This document shows, in pieces, positions 35,843-46,708 of a stretch of 64,000 bases of DNA. The notes under the pieces were generated by a model. The model did no database searches and was not told the origin of the DNA. It saw nothing but the letters and a program-made list of their open reading frames with translations. Each line of letters begins with the position of its first letter. The stretch's first letter is position 1. This DNA is from Nitrospirota bacterium (GTDB lineage: Bacteria > Nitrospirota > Thermodesulfovibrionia > Thermodesulfovibrionales > Dissulfurispiraceae), in assembly GCA_009773415.1 (NCBI GenBank), contig WSNO01000001.1:1-64000 (forward strand). The letters run 5' to 3'. The position numbers and the translations under genes were made by a program.

Positions 35843-37610
35843 TCTGATTGTTCGTGTCTGCATGGGAACCGGAGGAATCGCCGCAGGAGGAGTCGTTGTG
35901 CTCGAAGCCTTCAGTTCTGAACTCGCCGCTGCACAGATATCTGCGACAGTCGAAAAGAAATGTACTGTGCATAAAGTCGGCTGCCGCGGTTTGTGCGCAA
36001 AGGATGTCCTTGTCGACGTCATCATCGACGGGGTGAAAACCACCTATGAACACATAAATCCTGCGATGGTTCAACGAATAGTCACAGAGCATCTCGTCGG
36101 CGGAACAGCTGTTGCAGAGTGGGCGGTAAAAGACGATTACACGGCTTTCCACAGCAAACAGGTCAAGGTTGTGCTTGCCGACTGCGGCGTGGTCGATCCT
36201 GAATCGATTGATTCATATATTGAGGCTGGCGGATATCAGGCAATAAAAAAGGTGTTGTCCAGTCTTACTCCGGAAGAGACCGCGCTGGAAATTAAAAAAT
36301 CCGGCCTGAGAGGTCGCGGCGGCGCCGGATTCCCGACCGGCGTGAAGTGGGAAACATGCCGAACCGTTCTTTCCGACACAAAATATATTATCTGTAATGC
36401 CGACGAAGGGGATCCAGGTGCATTCATGGACCGGGCAGCACTCGAAGGTAATCCGCACGCAGTGCTGGAAGGCATGATTATCGGCGCATATGCAATAGGA
36501 GCGCATATCGGGTATGTTTATGTTCGGGCTGAATACCCGCTGGCGGTCGAACGTCTTACTATCGCCATCAGGCAGGCAACTGATCGGGGATATCTCGGGG
36601 AAAACATTCTCGAAACCGGCTTTACTTTCAATGTGCGCATCAAACTCGGAGCTGGAGCCTTTGTCTGCGGAGAAGAGACGGCGCTGATTGCTTCAATTGA
36701 AGGCGAACGCGGCATGCCGCGTCCGAAACCGCCGTTCCCGGTCTTTAAAGGCCTCTGGGGCAAGCCGACCGTCATAAATAATGTTGAGACGCTTGCCAAT
36801 ATTCCGCACATTATACAAAACGGAGCCGCATGGTTTTCATCGTACGGAACCGAAAAGTCACGCGGCACCAAAGTGTTTTCGCTCACGGGAAAGGTAAGGA
36901 ACACCGGTCTGATTGAAGTGCCGATGGGCATTACGCTCCGCGAGATTATTCATGAAATAGGCGGCGGCATCGAACATGGCAGGCAGTGCAAGGCGGTGCA
37001 GGCAGGCGGCCCTTCAGGTGGTTGTATTCCGGCTTCGATGTTCGACCTGAGTGTTGATTATGAATCGCTCAGCAAAGCAGGAGCTATTATAGGGTCGGGC
37101 GGCATGATTGTTCTGGATGAAGATGACTGCATGGTGAGCATGGCGAAGTACTTTCTGCAGTTCACGCAGACCGAATCGTGCGGGAAGTGTGTTCCCTGCA
37201 GAGTCGGAACCAAGAGGATGCTCGAAATCATGGAGCGGATTGTGTGCGGTGACGGCTGTGAAGGCGACCTGGACCATCTCATGAAGCTCGGAAATGATAT
37301 CCGCCAGACCTCTCTCTGCGGTCTTGGCATGACGGCTCCAAATCCTGTTCTTAGTACAATCAGGTACTTCCGTGATGAATACGAGGCACATATACGCGAT
37401 AAAAAATGTCCGTCACATGTCTGCAAGGACCTTGTGACCTTTTCGATTCTTACCGAACCCTGCAACGGTTGCGGGGCCTGTCTTCGCGCATGTCCGGCCA
37501 ATGCCGTCACCGGCGAACGGAAAAAGCTCCATAGCATCGACCAGACGCGGTGCGTGAGGTGCGGAGCCTGTTTTGATGCGTGCAAATTCAAGGCGGTTGC
37601 GAAAATATGA
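35835..37610 (+). CDS. NuoF/HydB-like NADH-binding flavin subunit with extra Fe-S domains
   Basis: The 591 residues run in order: an N-terminal thioredoxin-like [2Fe-2S] domain, then the FMN/NADH domain with GLRGRGGAGFPTGVKW, NADEGDPGAFMDR and GAGAFVCGEETALIASIEG. The N3 [4Fe-4S] site follows (SCGKCVPCRVGTKRM plus a later SLCGLG). Last is a C-terminal two-cluster ferredoxin (CNGCGACLRACP; CVRCGACFDACK). This is the HydB layout of soluble, sometimes electron-bifurcating enzymes. In the first domain the usual C-x4-C is CMGTGG, so one of its four cysteines is absent; the other pair is VGCRGLC. Translation is coupled to its neighbours. Confidence 0.92.
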   Translation: MSNLIVRVCMGTGGIAAGGVVVLEAFSSELAAAQISATVEKKCTVHKVGCRGLCAKDVLVDVIIDGVKTTYEHINPAMVQRIVTEHLVGGTAVAEWAVKDDYTAFHSKQVKVVLADCGVVDPESIDSYIEAGGYQAIKKVLSSLTPEETALEIKKSGLRGRGGAGFPTGVKWETCRTVLSDTKYIICNADEGDPGAFMDRAALEGNPHAVLEGMIIGAYAIGAHIGYVYVRAEYPLAVERLTIAIRQATDRGYLGENILETGFTFNVRIKLGAGAFVCGEETALIASIEGERGMPRPKPPFPVFKGLWGKPTVINNVETLANIPHIIQNGAAWFSSYGTEKSRGTKVFSLTGKVRNTGLIEVPMGITLREIIHEIGGGIEHGRQCKAVQAGGPSGGCIPASMFDLSVDYESLSKAGAIIGSGGMIVLDEDDCMVSMAKYFLQFTQTESCGKCVPCRVGTKRMLEIMERIVCGDGCEGDLDHLMKLGNDIRQTSLCGLGMTAPNPVLSTIRYFRDEYEAHIRDKKCPSHVCKDLVTFSILTEPCNGCGACLRACPANAVTGERKKLHSIDQTRCVRCGACFDACKFKAVAKI

Positions 37611-40312
37611 TAACCCTCAGCATTGACAATGCTTCCATCACCGTCCCCCCCGGCACGACCGTGCTTCAGGCTGCCCGCCGGCTGAATATCAGGATACCGA
37701 CGCTCTGCCATCATCCCAAACTCACTCCGTCCGGCGGATGCAGGCTCTGTATAGTTCGGATTGAAGGGGTGCCGCGACCCGTCTCCTCATGCACAACCCC
37801 GGTGTCCGAGGGGATGGTCGTCACGACAGCTTCGCCTGAAATCGAAGCGCTCCGGAAAACCGTTCTTGAGCTGATTCTCTCTGACCATCCAAATGACTGC
37901 ATGACCTGTGAAGGTGCCGGCTCATGTGACCTCCAGAACTTTGCATACGACTTCGGCATTCGCCAAAATCCGCATGCCGGAGAAAGAAGAAAATATGAGA
38001 AACAGGACGGCAATCCCTTTGTCAAGCGCGAGATGGAAAAGTGCATTCTCTGCGGAAGATGTGTAAAGGTCTGCACCGAAGTTCAGGGAGTCGGTGCTAT
38101 CAATTTCACCTATCGCGGATTCAAATCGAAGATCTGCCCTCCGTTTGAGCGCGATCTTGACTGTGAGTTTTGCGGTCAGTGCATCACGGTCTGTCCGACC
38201 GGAGCGCTTACCGGCAAAGCATCGGCTGGAAACGGCCGCACCATCGATGTGCTCGCAGTTCGTTCTGTCTGCGGCTATTGCGGGGTGGGATGTGAAATTA
38301 CGTTTCATGTCGCGAACAATCGGATCGTCAGGATAACGTCACCGTCCGACTCGTGGAATGACGGCTGGCTCTGCGTCAAGGGAATGTTTGGCTATGGATT
38401 TGTCGAAAGCCCGGAACGCCTCACGCTGCCGCTTGTCCGCAAAAATGGTGAGTTGCAGGAAACGTCCTGGGATGAGGCGCTCTCGGTCGTCGCCGGGCGG
38501 CTTCGCGACATCAAGCAACGTTTCGGAGCCGACTCGATTGCCGGACTCGCTTCAGCGCGATGCACCACAGAAGAAAACTATGTGTTTCAGAAATTCATGC
38601 GCGCGGCAATCGGCACAAACAATGTAGACCACTGCGCGCGTCTCTGTCACGCGCCGTCAGTGGCAGGACTGGACGCCGTTTTCGGCTCAGGAGCGATGAC
38701 AAACAGCATCGCGGAGATTCCGGGAATGGACATGCTGTTCATTATCGGATCCAACACTAAGGAAACCCACCCGGTCGTTGCCAACCGGATGATTGAGGCG
38801 CGACGCAACGGCGCTAAAATCGTGATTGCCGACCCCAGGCGCGTTCCGATGGTTCGCTTTGCCGACCTTCATTTGCAGCTGAAGCCAGGAACTGATGCAG
38901 TACTTTTGAACAGCATTGCACATGTCATTCTGAAAGAGCAACTCTTTGATGCCGGGTTCATCGGCGAACGCACCGAAGGATTTGAGCGATTTCGCACATC
39001 GGTCGAAGCCTTCACCCCTGACGTGGTTGCTGGCATCACGGGAGTTCCCGCGGCATCAATCATCGCAGCAGCCCGACTGTACGGCAGTTCGCGCAAATCC
39101 GGAATTTTCTACACCATGGGGATTACCCAGCATTCAAACGGCACCGACAACGTCTTGGCTATCGCCAACCTTGCACTTCTGACGGGCAATATCGGCAGGC
39201 CATATGCCGGCATCAATCCACTTCGCGGCCAGAATAATGTGCAGGGCTCATCAGATGCAGGCGCATTGCCGGACGTCTTCCCCGGGTATCAAAGCGTGAA
39301 GGCTCCCAGAATCAGGGAGAAATTCGAACAAGCATGGGGCGTTCCTCTTTCAGCCCGTCCCGGACTGACCTTGACGGAAATGATGCCTGCCGCGATCAAG
39401 GGCGAACTCAAGGCGCTGTATATTATGGGTGAGAATCCTGTTATCTCCGACCCGAATGCATCGCATACCGTCCAAGGCTTGCATGCGCTGGAATTTCTGG
39501 TTGTTCAGGATATTTTTCTGACTGAGACGGCAAGGATTGCAGATGTTGTCCTGCCTGCGGCCTGTTTTGCGGAAAAAAACGGCACCTTTACAAATACAGA
39601 GCGCAAGGTGCAGCTCATCCGTCAGGCGGTTTATGCTCCTGGTTCGGCACGAAGCGACCTCGAGATTCTTATCGATCTTTCTAGGCATCTTGGCTTTGAT
39701 ATGCGTGCTGATTCTTCGGAATCCGTCTTTGCGGAATTCGCTTCCCTCTGGCCGGCACTTGGCGGAATTACCTATCATCGGCTTGAAAAGGGAGGGCTTC
39801 AATGGCCCTGCCCTGACCTTCAGCACCCCGGCACCCAATATCTTTATGCTCGGGGCTTTCCTTGCGGGAAAGCAGAATTTTCTGCGGCTAGTCAGACTCA
39901 TGCGGCCGAGGAGCCTGATGAAGCATTCCCGTTTATTCTTACAACCGGGCGAAACCTGTTTCAGTACCATACCGGCAGCATGACAAGGCGGGTCCAACCC
40001 ATCGAGCTTCGGGCTGGATCCCCCTATGCTGAAATCAATGCCGTGGATGCCGCCCGCCTCGGCATCAGCAACGGGGAACCGGTGACGGTGTCCTCACGCA
40101 GAGGACAGATTGAAATCGCGGCACGGATATCGCCGGGCATTGCAGAAGGGGTTGTTTTCATCCCGATGCACTACCGCGAGGCAACGGTGAATCTGCTGAC
40201 CAGCTGCGCTCTTGATCGCTCAACGAAAACCCCTTCATTCAAGACCTGTGCGGTGAGCATCAGGCATGCGGGAGCAGTGAATACCCATCATAAAAACTCA
40301 GACCTTATATGA
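37607..40312 (+). CDS. fdhA: NAD-linked formate dehydrogenase catalytic subunit, Cys form
   Basis: The 901-residue molybdo- or tungsto-bis-PGD enzyme interconverts formate and CO2. It has an N-terminal NuoG-like [2Fe-2S] domain ([17 protein letters not shown]), the His/Cys D-cluster ([15 protein letters not shown]), two [4Fe-4S] sites ([22 protein letters not shown]), the cubane near CGYCGVGC, and the catalytic domain. The active-site residue is Cys347 (TGT at 38645-38647) in [12 protein letters not shown]; no in-frame TGA occurs there, so it is not a selenoprotein. The Mo-pterin C-terminal domain is complete. It overlaps the NuoF-like gene by ATGA. fhs follows, pointing to CO2 fixation or formate use via the Wood-Ljungdahl pathway. 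Confidence 0.94.
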   Translation: MITLSIDNASITVPPGTTVLQAARRLNIRIPTLCHHPKLTPSGGCRLCIVRIEGVPRPVSSCTTPVSEGMVVTTASPEIEALRKTVLELILSDHPNDCMTCEGAGSCDLQNFAYDFGIRQNPHAGERRKYEKQDGNPFVKREMEKCILCGRCVKVCTEVQGVGAINFTYRGFKSKICPPFERDLDCEFCGQCITVCPTGALTGKASAGNGRTIDVLAVRSVCGYCGVGCEITFHVANNRIVRITSPSDSWNDGWLCVKGMFGYGFVESPERLTLPLVRKNGELQETSWDEALSVVAGRLRDIKQRFGADSIAGLASARCTTEENYVFQKFMRAAIGTNNVDHCARLCHAPSVAGLDAVFGSGAMTNSIAEIPGMDMLFIIGSNTKETHPVVANRMIEARRNGAKIVIADPRRVPMVRFADLHLQLKPGTDAVLLNSIAHVILKEQLFDAGFIGERTEGFERFRTSVEAFTPDVVAGITGVPAASIIAAARLYGSSRKSGIFYTMGITQHSNGTDNVLAIANLALLTGNIGRPYAGINPLRGQNNVQGSSDAGALPDVFPGYQSVKAPRIREKFEQAWGVPLSARPGLTLTEMMPAAIKGELKALYIMGENPVISDPNASHTVQGLHALEFLVVQDIFLTETARIADVVLPAACFAEKNGTFTNTERKVQLIRQAVYAPGSARSDLEILIDLSRHLGFDMRADSSESVFAEFASLWPALGGITYHRLEKGGLQWPCPDLQHPGTQYLYARGFPCGKAEFSAASQTHAAEEPDEAFPFILTTGRNLFQYHTGSMTRRVQPIELRAGSPYAEINAVDAARLGISNGEPVTVSSRRGQIEIAARISPGIAEGVVFIPMHYREATVNLLTSCALDRSTKTPSFKTCAVSIRHAGAVNTHHKNSDLI

Positions 40313-40391
40313 TGCATTGGCGGCGGAAACATGCTTTTGCATATATATTTCTTCTAACTGCCGCGTTCTGATTACTTCATTTGGAGGATAT

Positions 40392-42155
40392 ATGCCGCTT
40401 GATCCGATAAACAACGCCGACTGGCAGATTGCGGAAGCTGCTGAAAGAAACATGAAAACAGTCTATCAGCTGGGAGAACAGCTTGGACTTGAACACCGTG
40501 AGCTTCTGCCGCATGGCCACCATATCGCCAAAATAGACTTCAAGTCCGTGCTTGAGCGCCTCGGTTCGAGGCAGAACGGAAAGTATGTCGATGTAACAGC
40601 AATTACCCCGACGCCGCTGGGCGAGGGAAAATCGACCACGACAATCGGCCTGACGCAGGGCCTCGGCAAGCGCGGCAAAAACGTTATTGCCACTATCCGC
40701 CAGCCTTCAGGCGGTCCTACCATGAATATCAAGGGATCCGCGGCAGGCGGCGGGCTTTCGCAATGCATACCGCTCACGCCGTTTTCGCTCGGCCTCACGG
40801 GCGACATCAATGCAATTATGAATGCACATAATCTTGCGATGGTCGCCCTGACCTCGCGGATGCAGCATGAATATAACTACAATAATGAACAGCTCGCAAA
40901 GCGCAACCTGAAGCGCCTGGACATTGACGCCCGCAACGTGCAGATGAAGTGGATCATCGACTTCTGTGCGCAGTCTCTCCGCGATATCGTTATCGGAATC
41001 GGCGGAAAGAGCGACGGTTTCATGATGGGGTCGGGTTTTGCGATTGCGGTTTCATCGGAAGTCATGGCAATTCTTTCGGTGGCAAACGATCTGAAAGACA
41101 TGCGGGAACGAATGGGCAAGATAGTCGTTGCATACGATCGCAGCGGCAGCCCGGTTACCACCGAAGACCTTGAAGTAGCCGGTGCCATGACCGCATGGAT
41201 GGTCGAAGCGCTTAATCCGAATCTGATGCAGACAATTGAAGGCCAGCCGGTCTTTGTGCACGCCGGACCGTTTGCCAACATAGCCATCGGTCAGTCCTCC
41301 ATCATCGCCGACCGCATTGCGCTGAAGCTGAGCGATTATGTGGTTACTGAATCAGGTTTCGGAGCCGACATCGGTTTTGAAAAATTCTGGAATCTGAAGT
41401 GCCGCTTCTCCGGACTTGTGCCGAACGCCGCGGTCATTGTCGCCACCATTCGGGCGCTTAAGTGCCACGGCGGCGCGCCTTTACCGGTGCCGGGCAAGCC
41501 GATGCCGCAAGAGTACGGTTCCGAAAATATTGCGTGGGTCGAACATGGATGCGCAAACCTTGTCCATCACATCCAGACCGTGAAAAAAGCCGGTATCAAT
41601 CCTGTTGTGTGCATCAATGCTTTCTCCACCGACACAGAAAACGAGATCAGTGCCGCAAAGCGCATCGCAGAGTTCGCAGGAGCGCGCGTTGCAATCTCGA
41701 AGCATTGGCTTATGGGTGGCGACGGCGCAACAGATCTCGCTGATGCCGTTATCGATGCCTGCAGCGAACCGGGCCGCTTCCGGTATCTGTACGAACTGGC
41801 CATGCCGCTCCGCACCCGTATTGAATTAATGGCAAAAGAAGTGTACGGTGCAGACGGGGTTGATTACAACGACGAATCCATTGCCAAGGCAAAGCAGATC
41901 GAAAACGACCCGGAGTTGTCCAGGCTCGGAACCTGCATGGTGAAGACGCATCTCAGCCTGTCGGACAACCCCAACATCAAAGGTGTGCCCAAAGGCTGGA
42001 GACTAAACATCAGGGACATCCTGACATATAACGGTGCCGGCTTTGTTGTTCCTGTGGCCGGAGCAATCAAGCTCATGCCCGGAACAGCGTCAGACCCCGC
42101 CTATCGCAGAGTTGATGTAGATGTGGAAACCGGGAGGGTGAAGGGGTTGTTTTAA
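40392..42155 (+). CDS. fhs: Formate-tetrahydrofolate ligase
   Basis: It activates formate to 10-formyl-THF with ATP, the second step of the Wood-Ljungdahl methyl branch. The 587 residues include the P-loop [33 protein letters not shown], the [16 protein letters not shown] block and the C-terminal [17 protein letters not shown]. The start 40392 has a near-perfect ttggagga 5 nt upstream. An in-frame upstream start at 40317 lacks one. It lies 79 bp after fdhA. The pairing of formate dehydrogenase with Fhs suggests that formate is a channelled C1 intermediate here. Confidence 0.97.
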   Translation: MPLDPINNADWQIAEAAERNMKTVYQLGEQLGLEHRELLPHGHHIAKIDFKSVLERLGSRQNGKYVDVTAITPTPLGEGKSTTTIGLTQGLGKRGKNVIATIRQPSGGPTMNIKGSAAGGGLSQCIPLTPFSLGLTGDINAIMNAHNLAMVALTSRMQHEYNYNNEQLAKRNLKRLDIDARNVQMKWIIDFCAQSLRDIVIGIGGKSDGFMMGSGFAIAVSSEVMAILSVANDLKDMRERMGKIVVAYDRSGSPVTTEDLEVAGAMTAWMVEALNPNLMQTIEGQPVFVHAGPFANIAIGQSSIIADRIALKLSDYVVTESGFGADIGFEKFWNLKCRFSGLVPNAAVIVATIRALKCHGGAPLPVPGKPMPQEYGSENIAWVEHGCANLVHHIQTVKKAGINPVVCINAFSTDTENEISAAKRIAEFAGARVAISKHWLMGGDGATDLADAVIDACSEPGRFRYLYELAMPLRTRIELMAKEVYGADGVDYNDESIAKAKQIENDPELSRLGTCMVKTHLSLSDNPNIKGVPKGWRLNIRDILTYNGAGFVVPVAGAIKLMPGTASDPAYRRVDVDVETGRVKGLF

Positions 42156-42192
42156 CCGGACAAACAGTACTCATAACTCTCTGATGGTGCTC

Positions 42193-42624
42193 TTACAGCC
42201 ACCCCACCCGCTTTTCGGAAATGAGTTCCCGCTCGCGGTGAAGAACGTACGCGGTTATGATACCGAGAACCCGCTCATCTATATCGAAAAACTTCACCGC
42301 AACGCCGGAATGATTCGGATAGTTCTCAACGCGGACGACCTCTCCATAGGCCAGGATAATATCCGCCTGTACCTGTTCAAGAAAGAGTTTTATTTCGAGG
42401 ATATCGCCGAGTTGATAGCGTTCGTACGCTTCAAAAAAAACACCTCTCCCGCTGAGATTCACCTTCTTGACCTTCAGTTCATGCCAGGTAGCAAGATCAG
42501 CTTCCGAAAGCAGTCGTGATTGTAAGTGGGCCGTCTCGACAGCAGGGTCTAGACGCCGGACTGATGCGGGCACGTATCCGAAAACCCGGAAAAAATCCCT
42601 GCGGTTCTTGTCGTCTCTTGTCAT
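42193..42624 (-). CDS. PilZ-domain protein (c-di-GMP binding)
   Basis: The 143-residue protein has the two c-di-GMP contacts of PilZ domains: an arginine-rich start (KNRRDFFRV, RxxxR) and, about 45 residues later, VNLSGRGVFFEA (the (D/N)xSxxG site). The beta-barrel sequence continues to GVAVKFFDID. It should bind c-di-GMP and alter a partner, perhaps in motility or glycan export. The start at 42624 overlaps the stop of the upstream small protein (ATGA) and has gggtgagg nearby; a TTG two codons earlier is an alternative. A c-di-GMP turnover enzyme lies at 52696 but is not linked. Confidence 0.85.
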   Translation of the reverse strand: MTRDDKNRRDFFRVFGYVPASVRRLDPAVETAHLQSRLLSEADLATWHELKVKKVNLSGRGVFFEAYERYQLGDILEIKLFLEQVQADIILAYGEVVRVENYPNHSGVAVKFFDIDERVLGIITAYVLHRERELISEKRVGWL

Positions 42625-42815
42625 CGGCAACCCTCACCCTGCTTCTTAAAGTTCTTTAGACTGAACGCCAGGCACGATGTCCCGGATATGCGCACAACAT
42701 CCTGGGCAGGCATGTCCGGCGATTCAAATCCCAGCGCCTTGCAGCCATAAGGCCGCTGTTGCCTGTGCGTTATGTAAAAATGACCGCATTGATAACAGTC
42801 CGGCTCGCATCGCAT
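42621..42815 (-). CDS. Small cysteine-rich conserved protein
   Basis: The 64-residue protein has the pattern [30 protein letters not shown] and a later SGTSCLAF: four or five cysteines in a CxxC...C...C arrangement likely to hold zinc or a cluster. Such short proteins are widespread in anaerobic bacteria and are sometimes wrongly named uracil-DNA glycosylase. The true role is unknown. It is coupled by ATGA to the PilZ gene, so the two are made together. Confidence 0.65.
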   Translation of the reverse strand: MRCEPDCYQCGHFYITHRQQRPYGCKALGFESPDMPAQDVVRISGTSCLAFSLKNFKKQGEGCR

Positions 42816-42931
42816 GTTTACAATCTATCATTTGCGCATATAGGAGTGTCAAGGCACTGAAAGTGGCTGGAAAGGAAAGAGCAGCATAGGTTACATTAAA
42901 AGTTATCGATTGCGAGGAGGTTAATGATACT

Positions 42932-45469
42932 GTGCAGAATGCGATTATTGTAAGCGGCGCGCGCGAACACAATCTGAAGAACATAACAGTCGTCATCCCC
43001 CGCGACCGGATCACCGTTATTACCGGTCCTTCAGGCTCCGGAAAGTCGTCGCTTGCAGTGGACACCATTTATGCCGAAGGACAGCGACGCTATGTGGAAA
43101 GCCTGTCCGCATATGCGCGCCAGTTTCTTGATCAGATGCAGAAGCCGGAGGTCGATGCTATTGAAGGGCTGTCTCCTTCAATAGCGATAGATCAGAAAAC
43201 AATCAGCAGAAGTCCACGTTCGACCGTTGGAACCATTACAGAAATCTATGATTACATGAGGGTACTGTATACTCGAATCGGCACCCCCTACTGTTATCAA
43301 TGCGGCGTCGGTATATCCTCCCAGGATATTCAGAATATTATTCAATCGGTCATGCATCTGCCGCCCGGAACAAAAATTCAGGTGCTCTCACCCATTGTCC
43401 GCGAACGCAAGGGGGAGTATAAAAAAGAACTGCAGAAAATGCGCAATGAAGGGTTTGTTCGGGCAAGAATCAACGGAGTCATGGTTGACCTCACGCAGGA
43501 CATTCCGCTGAAAAAACAGACGCGACATACCATAGAGATTGTGATTGACCGATTCATCATCAAGCACTCGATAGAAAAGGCGCTTCGCCACGCCATAGAT
43601 GCAGCGCTCAGACATGCGGAGACCGTCGTCATAAATATAATTGATGAAGCCAGAGATATCCTGTTCAGCAAAAAGTCCGCATGCCCGCAGTGCGGCATAA
43701 GTTATCCTGAGCTTGACCCGCGCCTCTTTTCTTTCAACAGTAAATACGGCGCATGTCCTGCTTGCAGGGGATTGGGAGTGCAGATTGAACTGCCGGGTGA
43801 CGGTATCGACTTTCTGCAGGATACCTTTGAAGGACATGACTATGAGAACTTGAAGATCTGTCCTGCATGCCAGGGGCAACGCCTGCGAAGAGAAGCCCTG
43901 AATGTCACAATAGCGAATACCGGCATCGGCGATTTTTCGCGCATGTCCGTCGCCGAAGCGAAATCCTTCATAGAGTCTCTTGAGCTCTCTGTTCGGGAAC
44001 TCGCCATCGGGCGGCGCATTCTCAAGGAGGTGAAGGACAGGCTCTCCTTCCTGCAAAAGGTCGGACTTGAATACCTCACGATCAATCGCCCTTCTCTCAC
44101 ACTTTCAGGCGGCGAGGCGCAGCGTATCCGTCTGGCAACTCAGCTCGGCTCCTCGCTGACCGGTGTGCTCTATGTACTTGATGAGCCGAGCATTGGGCTC
44201 CATCATCGAGACTGCGCCCGCCTCAATGAAAGTCTTGCAGATATTCGCGATGCCGGAAATACCGTCATCATCGTCGAACACGATGAAGATACGATTCTGG
44301 CTTCTGACCATGTCATCGACATGGGTCCTGGAGCCGGGAAAAATGGGGGGTGGATCGTTGCGGAAGGCACTCCCGAAGAATTGCAGAAAAATGAGCGTTC
44401 ACTCACCGGCGGATATCTTTCCGGGCTGCTTTCCATTGCCGTCCCATCACAACGCAGGACTCCGCAGGAATATCTTTCGATTCGCGGAGCTTCGGAGTTC
44501 AATTTGCGGAGCATCGACGTTGCTCTTCCGCTCGGAGTGCTGACCTGTATTACAGGAGTCTCCGGCTCCGGCAAAAGCACACTGGTGTATGAAATCCTGT
44601 ACAAGGCCCTTGCACGGAAGATTGCCAAAGCGCATACCCGTCCTGGAAAACACAAATCTATTGAGGGAGCAGATGCCATAGACAAAGTTATCAGCATTGA
44701 TCAATCGCCCCTCGGCCGCACCCCTCGCTCCAACCCCGCGACCTATTCTGGAATTTTTACCATTATTCGCGATCTGTTTTCATTGCTGCCGGATGCCAAA
44801 GCCAGAGGATATACGGCATCACGTTTCAGTTTCAATGTTTCCGGCGGGAGGTGTGAGTCTTGCTCCGGCGACGGACTGAAAAAAATAGAGATGCATTTTC
44901 TCCCGAACGTCTATGTAACCTGTGACACCTGCAAGGGGAAACGATATAACCGGGAAACGCTGGACATCCGGTACAAGAACCGCACTGTCGCCGGCGTACT
45001 CGACATGACAGTCGCCGAAGCACGGGAGTTTTTTGATGCCATCCCTCCGCTCAGGCAGCGGCTCGCTGTTCTGGAAGAGATTGGGCTCGGCTATCTGAAG
45101 CTCGGACAGCCTGCAACCACGTTATCGGGTGGTGAGGCTCAACGCCTCCGGATTTCAAAGGAACTAGCGCGAACAGCGACCGGCAGAACCCTGTACATCC
45201 TTGATGAACCGACGACCGGTCTTCACTTTGTAGATATCCAGCGACTTCTGCATGTCTTGAATCGCTTGGTCGAAATGGGCAATACTGTCATTGTGATTGA
45301 GCACGATATGGATGTTATCAAATCAGCGGATTATATTGTAGACTTAGGACCTGAAGGCGGCAGGAAGGGCGGCAAACTGATTGCATCGGGCACCCCTGAG
45401 CAGGTAGCAGGAATCAAGTCATCCTATACCGGTCAGTATCTTGCCAAAAAACTAGGAATTATACACTAA
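42932..45469 (+). CDS. uvrA: Excinuclease ABC subunit A, short form lacking most of the insertion domain
   Basis: The damage-recognition ATPase of nucleotide excision repair. At 845 residues it is about 95 shorter than usual. Both ATPase halves are complete: Walker [15 protein letters not shown] and [14 protein letters not shown], with two SGGEAQR signatures and two DEP(S/T)(I/T)GLH motifs. The zinc knuckle CPQCG...CPAC and the UvrB-binding region between residues 120 and 250 are present. Between CPACRGLG (near 43780) and CPACQGQRL (near 43860) only about 31 residues remain, where canonical UvrA has over 100 forming the lesion-sensing insertion domain. The reading frame is intact. The start is GTG 42932 after gcgaggagg. 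apbE follows by 13 bp. Confidence 0.93.
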   Translation: MQNAIIVSGAREHNLKNITVVIPRDRITVITGPSGSGKSSLAVDTIYAEGQRRYVESLSAYARQFLDQMQKPEVDAIEGLSPSIAIDQKTISRSPRSTVGTITEIYDYMRVLYTRIGTPYCYQCGVGISSQDIQNIIQSVMHLPPGTKIQVLSPIVRERKGEYKKELQKMRNEGFVRARINGVMVDLTQDIPLKKQTRHTIEIVIDRFIIKHSIEKALRHAIDAALRHAETVVINIIDEARDILFSKKSACPQCGISYPELDPRLFSFNSKYGACPACRGLGVQIELPGDGIDFLQDTFEGHDYENLKICPACQGQRLRREALNVTIANTGIGDFSRMSVAEAKSFIESLELSVRELAIGRRILKEVKDRLSFLQKVGLEYLTINRPSLTLSGGEAQRIRLATQLGSSLTGVLYVLDEPSIGLHHRDCARLNESLADIRDAGNTVIIVEHDEDTILASDHVIDMGPGAGKNGGWIVAEGTPEELQKNERSLTGGYLSGLLSIAVPSQRRTPQEYLSIRGASEFNLRSIDVALPLGVLTCITGVSGSGKSTLVYEILYKALARKIAKAHTRPGKHKSIEGADAIDKVISIDQSPLGRTPRSNPATYSGIFTIIRDLFSLLPDAKARGYTASRFSFNVSGGRCESCSGDGLKKIEMHFLPNVYVTCDTCKGKRYNRETLDIRYKNRTVAGVLDMTVAEAREFFDAIPPLRQRLAVLEEIGLGYLKLGQPATTLSGGEAQRLRISKELARTATGRTLYILDEPTTGLHFVDIQRLLHVLNRLVEMGNTVIVIEHDMDVIKSADYIVDLGPEGGRKGGKLIASGTPEQVAGIKSSYTGQYLAKKLGIIH

Positions 45470-45482
45470 AGGAGAATTCACA

Positions 45483-46502
45483 ATGACACGGATACAGCGC
45501 CGCCTGCATGCGGTAATGCTGCTGATGGTTTTGGTTATACTGCTCGCTGCATGCGGCAAGAAGCCCGAAGGGATGGTTAAGGTTACCCGTTCTTCACTCT
45601 ACACCCTCGTAAGCATGACTGTCGTGACAAATGATGAAGCAAAAGCGCAGCAGGCGATAGAGAATGCTTATAAAGAACTTGAAAGGTTGGAACAGCTTCT
45701 CAACTTTTACGCTGACGACAGCGAGCTGTCTGAAATCAACAGGAATGCCGGGGTAAAACCGGTGAAGGTTTCCCCTGAGGCCTTTGAAGTCATCGAAAAG
45801 GCAGCCTTTACATCAGAGATGACGGAAGGTGCTTTTGATGTTACAATCGGCCCGCTGGTGAAGCTCTGGGACTTCAAAAAAGGCGTTATCCCTGAAAAAG
45901 CCGCCATAGCGGAGAGCCTGAAGCGCGTGGGCTACAAGAATATAGTTCTGGACAAACCAGCTGGCACGGTATATCTCAAAAACAGCGGCTCACAGATGGA
46001 TCTCGGAGGCATTCTCAAAGGGTATGCCGCCGATAAGGCAACGCATATTCTGAAGAAGAACGGATTCCTGTCCGGCATTGTCACGGTTGGCGGTGAAGTT
46101 CGTACATTCGGGACAAAGCCTGATGGAACCCCGTGGATAGTCGGGATACAGAACCCGAGACAGAAAGATCAGTCTGATGAAGTCGTTGCGACGATTGCCG
46201 TTTCCGACAAGGCGCTCTCCACATCCGGAGATTACATCAGGTTCTTTGAAAAGGACGGCTCAAGATATCATCATCTGCTGAATCCCCGGACCGGGTATCC
46301 GGCTGATCAGTGCGGAAGCGTTACGATTGTTGCCGAAGATGGCGTGACCGCAGACGGTTTCGCAAAAATCTTTGTGCTCGGCCCTGAAAAAGGATTGCAG
46401 ATTGCGAAGAAGGCAGGATTTGATGCCCTGTTCATTGACTGTAATGGTAAGATCCTGATGTCAGAAGGACTCCAGGGCAAAATCAGGCTGCAAAAGCACT
46501 GA
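45483..46502 (+). CDS. apbE: FAD:protein FMN transferase, lipoprotein
   Basis: It attaches FMN covalently to threonines of exported flavoproteins such as RnfG/NqrC subunits. The 339 residues start with a lipoprotein signal ([15 protein letters not shown], lipobox LAAC), so it is anchored at the membrane facing the periplasm. Typical ApbE blocks follow: [32 protein letters not shown], the nucleotide-binding [11 protein letters not shown] and [14 protein letters not shown], with [11 protein letters not shown] near the C-terminus. aaaggag precedes the ATG. It sits in a short operon uvrA-apbE-yacG-dapB; its own flavoprotein targets are not in the window. Confidence 0.94.
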   Translation: MTRIQRRLHAVMLLMVLVILLAACGKKPEGMVKVTRSSLYTLVSMTVVTNDEAKAQQAIENAYKELERLEQLLNFYADDSELSEINRNAGVKPVKVSPEAFEVIEKAAFTSEMTEGAFDVTIGPLVKLWDFKKGVIPEKAAIAESLKRVGYKNIVLDKPAGTVYLKNSGSQMDLGGILKGYAADKATHILKKNGFLSGIVTVGGEVRTFGTKPDGTPWIVGIQNPRQKDQSDEVVATIAVSDKALSTSGDYIRFFEKDGSRYHHLLNPRTGYPADQCGSVTIVAEDGVTADGFAKIFVLGPEKGLQIAKKAGFDALFIDCNGKILMSEGLQGKIRLQKH

Positions 46503-46512
46503 AGGAGCCGAA

Positions 46513-46692
46513 ATGCTGCTGACGTGTCCGTGCTGCAAAAGCAAGACAACGTGGGAAGAAAATCCGTGGAGGCCGTTCTGTTCGGAGCGCTGCAAAATGA
46601 TTGATTTAGGCAGATGGGCTCTGGAAGACTATCGCATCGAAGGTGCAGCTATGGATAAACCCGAAAATAAACCGGATCAGGATGCGTCCTGA
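46513..46692 (+). CDS. yacG: YacG-like zinc protein (DNA gyrase inhibitor family)
   Basis: The 59-residue protein reads [20 protein letters not shown] then [14 protein letters not shown], with the four zinc cysteines (CPxC...CSxRC), the [11 protein letters not shown] block and the LGxW of YacG. E. coli YacG binds the GyrB C-terminal domain and blocks gyrase. It has ggagccg upstream and lies between apbE (10 bp) and dapB (16 bp). The C-terminal tail is charged and probably disordered. Confidence 0.85.
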   Translation: MLLTCPCCKSKTTWEENPWRPFCSERCKMIDLGRWALEDYRIEGAAMDKPENKPDQDAS

Positions 46693-46708
46693 CCCAAGGA
46701 GGTCTGAC

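Noticed and set aside
38645-38647. Selenocysteine codon in formate dehydrogenase
   Set aside because: The active-site codon is TGT (Cys); there is no in-frame TGA and no SECIS was sought further.
42932-45469. UvrA2 paralogue
   Set aside because: UvrA2 lacks the UvrB-binding region; here that region is present and it is the insertion domain that is missing.
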